Shown: piece by piece, positions 1-4,668 of the stretch
How the letters are laid out: every line of letters starts with the position of its first letter
Position numbering within the stretch: the stretch's first letter is position 1
NCBI GenBank assembly: GCA_029785235.1
Contig: JAFMAA010000053.1
Span: 1 to 6,179 of the forward strand
Reading direction: 5' to 3'
DNA from: Nitrososphaerota archaeon
GTDB lineage: Archaea; Thermoproteota; Nitrososphaeria; Nitrososphaerales; UBA183
Length of the DNA stretch: 6,179 nucleotides
The notes under the pieces: generated by a model
The model's database searches: none
What the model was told of the DNA's origin: nothing
The model's input: only the letters and a program-made list of their open reading frames with translations
Position numbers and translations under genes: made by a program

Positions 1-163
1 GCGAAAGCGCGAGGTCGTTCCCGTTGAATTGCGGGTTGTGCCTTGACTTTGGAATCGTACGTATGTCGACCAGAGTGTCCACGTTGTGGGCTCGCAGTAT
101 TCCGATGAATTCCTGGATTTCCCTCGTCGAATGCCCTACAGCGTAGACCGTCGTTCCTTTCAA
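1..163 (-). CDS. DUF488 domain protein, N-terminal part (runs off the left edge)
   Basis: The minus strand reads an open frame of 54 residues to the window edge. Its order of motifs is that of the DUF488 family: a first strand TVYAVGHST, then a helix EFIGILRAHNV, then the signature LVDIRTIPKSRHNPQFN. The GHST loop and the D-x-R-x-x-P-x-S-R core are the family hallmarks. DUF488 proteins are small, cytoplasmic and of uncertain biochemical function; the conserved Asp/Arg/Ser positions suggest a nucleotide or nucleic-acid role, but this is not established here. I place the start at the TTG ending at 163 because homologues begin a few residues before the first strand. An in-frame TTG at 208 with GGAG eight bases upstream would add 15 residues with no family resemblance. 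The gene is divergent from the CMD gene with about 200 bases between them. The C-terminal part lies outside the window. Confidence 0.9.
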   Translation of the reverse strand, partial: MKGTTVYAVGHSTREIQEFIGILRAHNVDTLVDIRTIPKSRHNPQFNGNDLALS

Positions 164-328
164 GGCCTGCCGGCCACCGGTTTCCCGACGAGCGTCCCTC
201 GTCCCCAATGGTCCTTCTCCAGCCCCTGGGGGAGCCAGGAGCTCCCTTATGCTCTCCCCCAAAGCCCTTCGGGACGTCGAGCTTACATGGGTATGGCGAG
301 ATCTGCCCCGAAGTCCTTTGGCGCACAT

Positions 329-334
329 CTTATA
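329..334 (+). promoter_or_regulatory. TATA-like box for the CMD gene
   Basis: CTTATA is centred about 30 bases before the ATG at 362. With archaeal TATA-to-start-site spacing this would give a transcript with almost no leader. That agrees with the lack of a Shine-Dalgarno sequence just before this ATG. The assignment rests on position and AT content only. Confidence 0.35.
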
Positions 335-361
335 GAACCGAAGCGGCGCGGTCCCAATCCT

Positions 362-853
362 ATGAAACCGAGGTTGAGCTATGGAAAAGTCGCGCCCGGC
401 GTCCGTGAGGCGATGTTGGGCCTTGAGAAATACGTCGAATCCAGCGGCCTAGGACCTGGGCTCCTGAACCTGATCAAGATCCGCGCGTCGCAGATCAACA
501 GGTGTGCCTGGTGTCTCGACATGCACACGAAGGACGCCCGAGCGGCCGGCGAGACAGAGCAGCGGATTTACGCCCTTTCGGCGTGGAGGGAGACGCCATT
601 CTATACCCCCAAGGAGCGTGCTGCGCTTGCCTGGACAGAGGCGGTCACACTTGTGGCCGCTTCGGGTGTCCCTGAAGATGTGTTCGAAGAGGCGCGCAAG
701 CATTTCGCCGAAAAGGAACTCGTCGACCTCACAATGGCCGTGATCGCAATTAACGGATGGAACAGGTTCAATGTCGCCTTCGGCACCGTGCCCGGCGACT
801 ACCGGCCGACCCCCTCGCCCAGAACCGGAGTCCCGAAGGCGAAGGCAGATTGA
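362..853 (+). CDS. Carboxymuconolactone decarboxylase / AhpD-like protein
   Basis: A protein of 163 residues closely fitting the CMD (AhpD-like) family of small all-helical oligomeric proteins. The peroxidatic motif is complete: C48-A-W-C51 followed by H55, the CxxC-x3-H spacing of AhpD. It is followed by HTKDARAAGE, the run SAWRETPFYTPKERAALAW (residues 73-91) and the helix LTMAVIAINGWNRFN (123-137), all typical of single-domain CMD proteins of about 150 residues. In this family the Cys pair reduces peroxides or acts in thiol redox exchange, so a cytoplasmic alkylhydroperoxidase-like antioxidant role is likely; the physiological reductant is unknown. The frame is open upstream to position 86, but that stretch (rich in Pro, Ser and Arg) does not look like protein, and ATG 362 matches the family's usual N-terminus. 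The C-terminal tail (about residues 145-163) is Pro/Lys-rich and probably disordered. It is divergent from the DUF488 gene. Confidence 0.92.
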   Translation: MKPRLSYGKVAPGVREAMLGLEKYVESSGLGPGLLNLIKIRASQINRCAWCLDMHTKDARAAGETEQRIYALSAWRETPFYTPKERAALAWTEAVTLVAASGVPEDVFEEARKHFAEKELVDLTMAVIAINGWNRFNVAFGTVPGDYRPTPSPRTGVPKAKAD

Positions 854-1163
854 AGGTCAACGGGATAGAGCATCACCCCCCGCCAGTCCGAAGATCTGTG
901 GGCTCGATTTCATGCCGGTCCCGCACGAGGATGCACGGAGTGGCGCTCGTTCCTGCGTTAGTTGCTATCCCCTGGCGGGGGCGGTCGCCTCTATCGATGT
1001 GTGGTAAGAACAGAGGTAAGAGTACAAACCAGCTTGGGCGAACGTGAAGGACCATCCCTGCTGCGCTCAGCGTTCAATTTCGACCTCCAATCGACAGCGA
1101 ATCAAAGGTCAGGTAAGAGATTACCCTGAAATCCCCAGTGGAATCCTAGTACAAAACCGGGGA
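854..1163. other. Non-coding stretch between convergent genes, nothing recognised
   Basis: About 310 bases follow the CMD stop and precede the hairpin at the end of the convergent minus-strand gene. Short open frames exist on both strands (for example minus 1055-873), but their translations are low-complexity and resemble no family I know. I looked for tRNA-like arms, CRISPR-type repeats and strong hairpins and saw none. It is most likely 3' untranslated and intergenic sequence. Confidence 0.5.
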
Positions 1164-1206
1164 GGATGAGGACACGTGGTTCTGGTCAGACCACCGTGAC
1201 TCATCC
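1164..1206 (-). terminator. Long imperfect hairpin at the end of the exported-protein gene
   Basis: Read on the minus strand, the arms pair as GGATGAG/CTCATCC (7 bp), CACG/CGTG (4 bp) and TGGT/ACCA (4 bp), with one- and two-base interruptions. CTG/CAG at the tip can extend the stem. The gene's TGA stop (1203-1201) is inside the first arm. Downstream on the minus strand, after a C-rich spacer, comes a T4 run (1156-1153). Position and strength suggest a terminator or 3'-end stabiliser. As a near-symmetrical hairpin it could also serve the convergent plus-strand transcript. Confidence 0.5.
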
Positions 1207-2169
1207 TTTGTATTGGAGATAGAAGTTGGTCGAGTTCACCGTGAAGTGCTCGAAGAGGTTCGTGTTGGCGTTGTTGAGTTGGACCGCCGTAGCTGCGCCG
1301 GGGACTACCACCTGAGTGGTCGGCCCTCCGAGCGTCTGCCAGATGGGGTTGTTGGCGTCTATCTGGGAGATTGCGGAGTTATGAGTCGTCAGAGCGTTGA
1401 CCAGCGCTGAATAGTTGTTGAGGCAGTCGGCTGTGGCGTTGGCGAGGGACGAAGGCACGATTTCCGAGCACTGCCCAGTGACAGGGTTCGGCTGGATGTT
1501 GGGATCGAAGTTCAGGACGACGACGGTGTACCAGGGGATGACCTGGAAGCAGCAGTTTATCAGGTGGTCGTGGGCCGGAGTGGGCAAGACCCCTTCAGGG
1601 AGGCCGCCGTAGCCGTTTGTAATGCCGAGGTGCTGTTCCACGGCTGTGAAGAACGGAGAGTACAGGAGCAGGGGGTGGTCGGGGCAGCCGGAGGGCGTCC
1701 CGCTCGCGCCACAATCGGTGATTATCGTTTGGTTGTCGAAGACTGGATACCCCTGCGGAGAAGCGCCCAGGGCTTTGACGCCGAATACGGATAGTCCTGC
1801 GTACGCAGGGACGACGACCCACAGCGGAACGGCCCCCGCCTCAGCGTTGCCGTTGCCAGCGCCCACTTCACAGCTCGTCTGGGATGCTGCAGCCGTCTGG
1901 TTGGGGAAGAAGGTCAGCAGGCTGGGTGTGCAGGCGTATTGACGCGGATAGACGAATGTCACGACCTGCCCGTTATAGAGACCGCCCGTTTCGAACCAGA
2001 CTGACCGGTTCGACGTCAGCGTGGTAGTTTCGACCGATGTGGCCGTTGTGGTCGTGACGGCGCCCTGCTTGGTTGTGTACAGAGCGAATCCACCGGCGGC
2101 AATCACCAGGAGGATTATTGTGACAGATGCGAAGATGACGTTCGAGATTGCGATTTTACCTTTGGCCAA
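1201..2169 (-). CDS. Membrane-anchored exported protein of unknown family, 8 Cys and 6 sequons
   Basis: I do not recognise the family of this 322-residue protein. Residues 1-9 are basic, and residues 10-31 form one hydrophobic segment (NVIFASVTIILLVIAAGGFA), so it is anchored with the rest outside the cell. The short basic start plus AIS-N-VI also recalls archaeal type IV pilin-like N-termini. Residues 36-53 are a Thr/Ser-rich linker (TTTTATSVETTT) typical of archaeal surface proteins. The ectodomain has eight cysteines (80, 100, 153, 162, 206, 207, 234, 249), enough for four disulfides. It has six N-glycosylation sequons (N54, N90, N146, N244, N252, N312) and a His-rich AHDH at 199-202. The start is TTG: the codon just before it is TAA and no ATG follows near the N-terminus. 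It lies 101 bases after the RHH gene on the same strand, with its own TATA-like box. A surface, adhesion or metal-binding role is possible but unproven. Confidence 0.85.
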   Translation of the reverse strand: MAKGKIAISNVIFASVTIILLVIAAGGFALYTTKQGAVTTTTATSVETTTLTSNRSVWFETGGLYNGQVVTFVYPRQYACTPSLLTFFPNQTAAASQTSCEVGAGNGNAEAGAVPLWVVVPAYAGLSVFGVKALGASPQGYPVFDNQTIITDCGASGTPSGCPDHPLLLYSPFFTAVEQHLGITNGYGGLPEGVLPTPAHDHLINCCFQVIPWYTVVVLNFDPNIQPNPVTGQCSEIVPSSLANATADCLNNYSALVNALTTHNSAISQIDANNPIWQTLGGPTTQVVVPGAATAVQLNNANTNLFEHFTVNSTNFYLQYKG

Positions 2170-2199
2170 TTATCTTCGTAGTGGACGTCCAGAACTTCG

Positions 2200-2208
2200 T
2201 ATATTATG
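2200..2208 (-). promoter_or_regulatory. TATA-like box for the exported-protein gene, half of an inverted repeat
   Basis: On the minus strand this reads CATAATATA, centred about 35 bases before the TTG start at 2169. That spacing predicts a leader of roughly nine bases. A perfect inverted copy lies at 2227-2235, 18 bases away. This is the most AT-rich spot of the window and stands out from the GC-rich surroundings. Confidence 0.5.
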
Positions 2209-2246
2209 AGGACGTGTAAACCGTAGCATAATATAACAAAGTGTAA
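2200..2246. repeat. Inverted repeat with flanking GTGTAA direct repeats (possible operator)
   Basis: TATATTATG (2200-2208) and CATAATATA (2227-2235) form a perfect 9-bp inverted repeat with an 18-base spacer. GTGTAA occurs twice in direct orientation, at 2214-2219 and 2241-2246, with 27-base periodicity. The group sits in the 101-base gap between the RHH gene and the exported-protein gene, covering the latter's promoter, so a regulator could bind here. The AT content makes chance partial symmetry fairly likely. Confidence 0.3.
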
Positions 2247-2270
2247 CCTGAGAAACTTCCTGACCGAACT

Positions 2271-2792
2271 TCAGAACTCGATGGTGACCGAATGGTCGGT
2301 CGAGGAATACTTGGCTCTTATGCCGACCTGCTCGAGGACCCCTCCCGCATAGTGCATCAGGAACAGGGAGCCTTTCGGGCCTAACTCGTGCATCAAGGTC
2401 AGCGTCCTCACCCCTCCCTCTCCGATTTCGCTGTACTTGTAGAGGTTCGCGTAGTCCCCCATCATCCTCAGGAAGTCTATCGCTGTATGCAGGGTCATGG
2501 AGCCCTGTTTGGCCGAGATTATGGCCTTCGGCACGTCCTTTCCAGCATTCCTCCCGGCGTTGACAATCTCCTCCTCGGAAGCTGACTGCAGGAGGTGACT
2601 GAAGGTGGGGTGAGCGATCTTCATCAATCCGAGTTTCTCGAAGTATCTGTCGAAGTTCACGAACCCAGACGCGATTTGGTTCATCAACGTGTTGGTGCTG
2701 ACGTTCCTTCGCTTCGCCTCCTCTTCGAGCCTCTGGAGGACCGATTCGTCCAACCTGAAGGACCTGATTACACTCTTCCGCGCCTGGGCCAA
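2271..2792 (-). CDS. Ribbon-helix-helix (CopG-like) protein with archaeal C-terminal domain
   Basis: A 173-residue protein. Residues 6-45 fit a ribbon-helix-helix fold: strand SVIRSFRLDESV (7-18), helix A LQRLEEEAKRRN (19-30), the turn VSTNT, then helix B LMNQIASGFVNFDRY (36-50). Two such chains form the DNA-binding unit. Residues 55-173 are a larger domain ending in LMHELGPKGSLFLMHYAGG (132-150) and a terminal strand pair around HSVTIEF. An H-[DE]-L-G-x-K-x-S-x-F motif in this place recalls, from memory, a family of RHH-plus-effector-domain proteins widespread in archaea; its ligand is unknown. It is longer than simple antitoxin-type CopG proteins (usually under 100 residues). The start is TTG, with a TAG stop 12 bases upstream in frame excluding a longer form. 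A sequence-specific transcription factor, perhaps controlling the next gene, is the likely role. Confidence 0.82.
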   Translation of the reverse strand: MAQARKSVIRSFRLDESVLQRLEEEAKRRNVSTNTLMNQIASGFVNFDRYFEKLGLMKIAHPTFSHLLQSASEEEIVNAGRNAGKDVPKAIISAKQGSMTLHTAIDFLRMMGDYANLYKYSEIGEGGVRTLTLMHELGPKGSLFLMHYAGGVLEQVGIRAKYSSTDHSVTIEF

Positions 2793-2818
2793 GCCGGTCG
2801 CCTAAGGGCCAAGGGTCG

Positions 2819-2824
2819 TTATTT
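2819..2824 (-). promoter_or_regulatory. TATA-like box for the RHH gene
   Basis: On the minus strand AAATAA is centred about 29 bases before the TTG start, which would give a leaderless transcript. A second AT-rich word, TTTATGA, lies about 20 bases further upstream. No clear Shine-Dalgarno sequence precedes the start. Confidence 0.3.
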
Positions 2825-2942
2825 CTGCGTTCCGCGCGTCATAAACCCGTCTCAGAGTGCTTCCAGCACTTCCTCTGCCTGTGACGCGCCGTGTCCTGTC
2901 GGATACCCCTTACAAGATGGGTCTCCACGATAACACAGATTG

Positions 2943-2952
2943 TTACAAATTA
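2943..2952 (+). promoter_or_regulatory. TATA-like box for the zinc-finger gene and its downstream genes
   Basis: TTACAAATTA is the only AT-rich element in the 210-base gap between the divergent RHH and zinc-finger genes. A transcription start about 26 bases downstream would leave a leader of roughly 28 bases containing the GGTGA ribosome-binding site. No TATA-like word is visible immediately before the next gene (3213), so this promoter may serve all three plus-strand genes. Confidence 0.35.
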
Positions 2953-2990
2953 CACGACGAGGTCAAAAGCGGGTGGATGTCTAGAGTTTC

Positions 2991-2995
2991 GGTGA
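2991..2995 (+). promoter_or_regulatory. Ribosome-binding site GGTGA of the zinc-finger gene
   Basis: GGTGA followed by seven A/G bases lies directly before ATG 3003. It matches the GGTGA part of the extended archaeal Shine-Dalgarno sequence, complementary to the UCACC of the 16S rRNA end. It fixes the start of this short gene. The same word is used by the next gene. Confidence 0.6.
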
Positions 2996-3002
2996 AAAAG
3001 AA

Positions 3003-3179
3003 ATGCCGGCAAAAGCGACTCAACTCAGCTGTTGCGGGGTCAACTTCAGGGAAGCTGGAGCGTACGCGAAGCACGTCGAGACCATTCACGGGCAGGACAG
3101 GCTGACCTGCTGCGGCGTCACCTTCAAGAGCGCGCCAGAACTCTCCGAGCACCTGAAGTCAACCCATGGAGCGAAGTAG
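3003..3179 (+). CDS. Tandem Cys-Cys C2H2-type zinc-finger microprotein
   Basis: A 58-residue protein consisting almost only of two copies of a 26-residue repeat. Finger 1 is C10-C11-G-V-N-F followed by H24 and H29. Finger 2 is C36-C37-G-V-T-F followed by H50 and H55. In both the spacing is CC-x12-H-x4-H, with hydrophobic or aromatic residues at the usual C2H2 core positions (F15/F41, Y21/L47). The classical C-x2-C knuckle is replaced by adjacent cysteines followed by Gly-Val. The linker between the fingers is G-Q-D-R-L. This is most likely a zinc-binding cytoplasmic protein that contacts nucleic acid or another protein. The start is set by the GGTGA site seven bases upstream and an in-frame TAG shortly before. 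The stop codon lies in a hairpin arm, and the next gene starts 33 bases later on the same strand. The ordered repeat and the ribosome-binding site make it a convincing gene despite its size. Confidence 0.85.
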   Translation: MPAKATQLSCCGVNFREAGAYAKHVETIHGQDRLTCCGVTFKSAPELSEHLKSTHGAK

Positions 3180-3202
3180 GGTAAACCTACTTCGTCCTTT
3201 TT
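3172..3202 (+). terminator. 9-bp hairpin plus T-tract between zinc-finger and binding-protein genes
   Basis: CGAAGTAGG (3172-3180) pairs perfectly with CCTACTTCG (3186-3194) around the loop GTAAA. The stem can be extended by one G-U pair. It is followed by TCCTTTTT (3195-3202). The zinc-finger TAG stop (3177-3179) is in the left arm, and the ribosome-binding site of the next gene starts at the base after the T-run. No separate promoter is seen for that gene, so partial termination, attenuation or RNA processing between the two cistrons is possible. Confidence 0.6.
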
Positions 3203-3208
3203 GGTGAT
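3203..3208 (+). promoter_or_regulatory. Ribosome-binding site GGTGAT that decides the start at 3213
   Basis: GGTGAT lies four bases before ATG 3213. In-frame TTG (3201) and GTG (3204) codons would overlap this site and have no Shine-Dalgarno sequence of their own, so ATG 3213 is preferred. Confidence 0.55.
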
Positions 3209-3212
3209 AGGG

Positions 3213-4193
3213 ATGGCCAACTTCTTAGCGGAGCCTAATCAGGACGGGAGCTTGAACCTGACAGACGCGCTGGGTAGACGGATTCTTCTTTATACGAAAT
3301 CCGAGCCGTCAGGAAGGAAAGCAGATCTGATTTTGCGCCGGCCCATAGACAGGGCTGTCGCAAGCTCGCCAATAACGCTCGCGTTCGCGCTTCGGCTCAA
3401 CGATTCGGTCCGAATCCTGGACAGGTTTGTAGGAATCGTCAACGCCCAGGAGGCACACTTGGTGCTGCCTGACCTCGTTGGCAGATTCAGGAGCGGCCAG
3501 ATACAGAACGCAGAAAACCTGCGGGCGCTGAGAAGCATGCAGTATGACGTCATCTTCACCTTCGCGTACCCCCACGACAATCCATCTCTGGCAGGAGCGT
3601 TGCGCCACTACAACCTGCCTTACGCGACCATCGACGCCTGGTACGAGCCGAGTCTCTTCGAGAGGATAAGGTGGATGGAGTTCATCGGCTGCTTCTTCGG
3701 GGTCGAGGACGAAGCGCGCCGCACAATCGACAAAATCCGCGAAGACGTAGACCGCACCGCCTCTGAGATGAAATCTGACAGCCGCAAGGTCCTCTGGTTC
3801 ACCGACTTCCAAGGGTACCAGTTCGTGACAGGCGGGAACTCTTGGGTGGCCCACGAAATCTCACGTCTAGGGTCGAGAGTCGTGACCCAAGATTCGGGAG
3901 CGTGCGGCAGCGCCGAAACATCAAGAGAGTGGATTGGCAACAAGATGGGCGACGCGGACGTCATGGTGTTTACCATGGTGAGACCGTCCATGCAGCATAT
4001 TTCATCGATGTATCCAGAGATTGTCGGTTCTCCCGCCTACAAAAACAACCGAGTCTTCGGGTTCGGCGTCGGTTACTGGCAAGAGGGCGCCTATGCCCCC
4101 GAGAGATGGTTCAGAGAGCTTGCCACGATATTGCAACCAGGCAAAGGCGACCTCAGAGACCTCAGGATATTCTCGCAGGTGGCTGGGAAGTGA
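3213..4193 (+). CDS. BtuF/FepB-like substrate-binding-fold protein without signal peptide
   Basis: A 326-residue protein with the layout of class III periplasmic-binding proteins (the BtuF/FepB/FhuD group for cobalamin, haem or ferric siderophores). Residues 16-26 (LTDALGRRILL) match the family's opening TD-x-x-G-R strand. An N-lobe follows with NAENLRALRSMQYDVIFTF (99-117), the usual place of E-x-x-x-x-L-x-P-D-L-V. A long helix joins the lobes at about 147-175. The C-lobe runs from RKVLWFTDF (181-189) through NSWVAHEISRLGSRVV (209-224) and DADVMVF (247-253) to VFGFGVGYW (281-289). The N-terminus is hydrophilic, with no signal peptide, lipobox Cys or membrane segment, so it should act in the cytoplasm. 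No transporter permease or ATPase gene is nearby. A cytoplasmic sensor or carrier of a metal chelate is an inference. It follows the zinc-finger gene by 33 bases and precedes the TPR-like gene by 13, suggesting one transcription unit. Confidence 0.8.
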   Translation: MANFLAEPNQDGSLNLTDALGRRILLYTKSEPSGRKADLILRRPIDRAVASSPITLAFALRLNDSVRILDRFVGIVNAQEAHLVLPDLVGRFRSGQIQNAENLRALRSMQYDVIFTFAYPHDNPSLAGALRHYNLPYATIDAWYEPSLFERIRWMEFIGCFFGVEDEARRTIDKIREDVDRTASEMKSDSRKVLWFTDFQGYQFVTGGNSWVAHEISRLGSRVVTQDSGACGSAETSREWIGNKMGDADVMVFTMVRPSMQHISSMYPEIVGSPAYKNNRVFGFGVGYWQEGAYAPERWFRELATILQPGKGDLRDLRIFSQVAGK

Positions 4194-4206
4194 GGCGCGA
4201 ACGACG

Positions 4207-4668
4207 ATGAAACTGTTTCGACGTGGGAAGGCTGCGGCCAAGACGGAGCCGACGACTGCTGCTCAGGACTCGCTTTCAATCCTATGTCAGGGAGACGAAG
4301 AGCTGCACTACGCCATGAGCTACCTTGTGTACCTCAAACCTGAAGAGCAGATCGCCCTGATAGGGGCGACAGAGCTGCAGGTTCAGAATGCAGCGGAAGC
4401 TATAGAGAGGGGCGACAGGACAACGGCGATAGTCGATTACGAGACCGCGGCCAGAATCGAGCTGTACAGGGGCAACAAGGAAAACGTGAGGATGTACCTG
4501 GAGAAGGCCCGAGGCCTTCAGGATGGAGATGGACGAGAAAGATTGTCCACTCTGCTCTCGAATCTAGAAAAGGTCATGGCCATCGCCAAGCGCTACTACC
4601 ATCGTGGCGATGCCCCTAGTCCGACGGACGGCGGCACTTCCGAGCAAATGGTCGCCGTGACTTCCTGA
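4207..4668 (+). CDS. Small TPR-like helical protein
   Basis: A 153-residue, mostly helical, charged, cytoplasmic protein. After a basic start (MKLFRRGKAAAK) and a low-complexity stretch, helices are expected at about 31-44 (EELHYAMSYLVYL) and 46-66. A helix pair fits a TPR-type hairpin at 69-88 and 91-104 (AIVDYETAARIELYRGNK followed by VRMYLEKARGL); it has the small and aromatic residues expected of such a unit, as in G-x-x-x-x-A-x-x-x-Y-E-x-A. Another helix spans 109-132, and the last 20 residues look disordered. No catalytic motif is visible, so a protein-binding or scaffold role is likely. The frame is open further upstream inside the previous gene, but ATG 4207 is the sensible start, with GAGG 11 bases before it. 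It lies 13 bases after the binding-protein gene and is very probably co-transcribed with it. Confidence 0.72.
   Translation: MKLFRRGKAAAKTEPTTAAQDSLSILCQGDEELHYAMSYLVYLKPEEQIALIGATELQVQNAAEAIERGDRTTAIVDYETAARIELYRGNKENVRMYLEKARGLQDGDGRERLSTLLSNLEKVMAIAKRYYHRGDAPSPTDGGTSEQMVAVTS

Noticed and set aside
228..248. Hairpin GGGAGC/GCTCCC upstream of the DUF488 gene
   Set aside because: A 6-bp stem with a five-base loop is common by chance in GC-rich DNA, and nothing nearby gives it a role.
86..361. N-terminal extension of the CMD gene in the same open frame
   Set aside because: The translation is Pro/Ser/Arg-rich without family resemblance, and positions 86-163 are better explained as the reverse strand of the DUF488 gene.
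873..1055. 60-residue minus-strand open frame
   Set aside because: No ribosome-binding site, family resemblance or plausible protein pattern; it is in the gap between convergent genes.
1072..1078. TTCAATT resembling a tRNA T-loop
   Set aside because: The flanking bases cannot form the T-stem and no acceptor or anticodon arm is in reach.
1796..1809. 14-base perfect palindrome CCTGCGTACGCAGG
   Set aside because: About one such site is not surprising in 6 kb, and it lies in the middle of a coding region as codons for P-A-Y-A-G.
2943..3152. 69-residue minus-strand open frame
   Set aside because: It is the reverse strand of the zinc-finger gene, whose repeated CC...H...H pattern and GGTGA site are far stronger evidence.
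3309..3854. 181-residue minus-strand open frame
   Set aside because: It is antisense to the substrate-binding-fold gene, whose motifs cover the same bases; its translation is biased in Val, Glu and Arg as antisense frames of GC-rich genes are.
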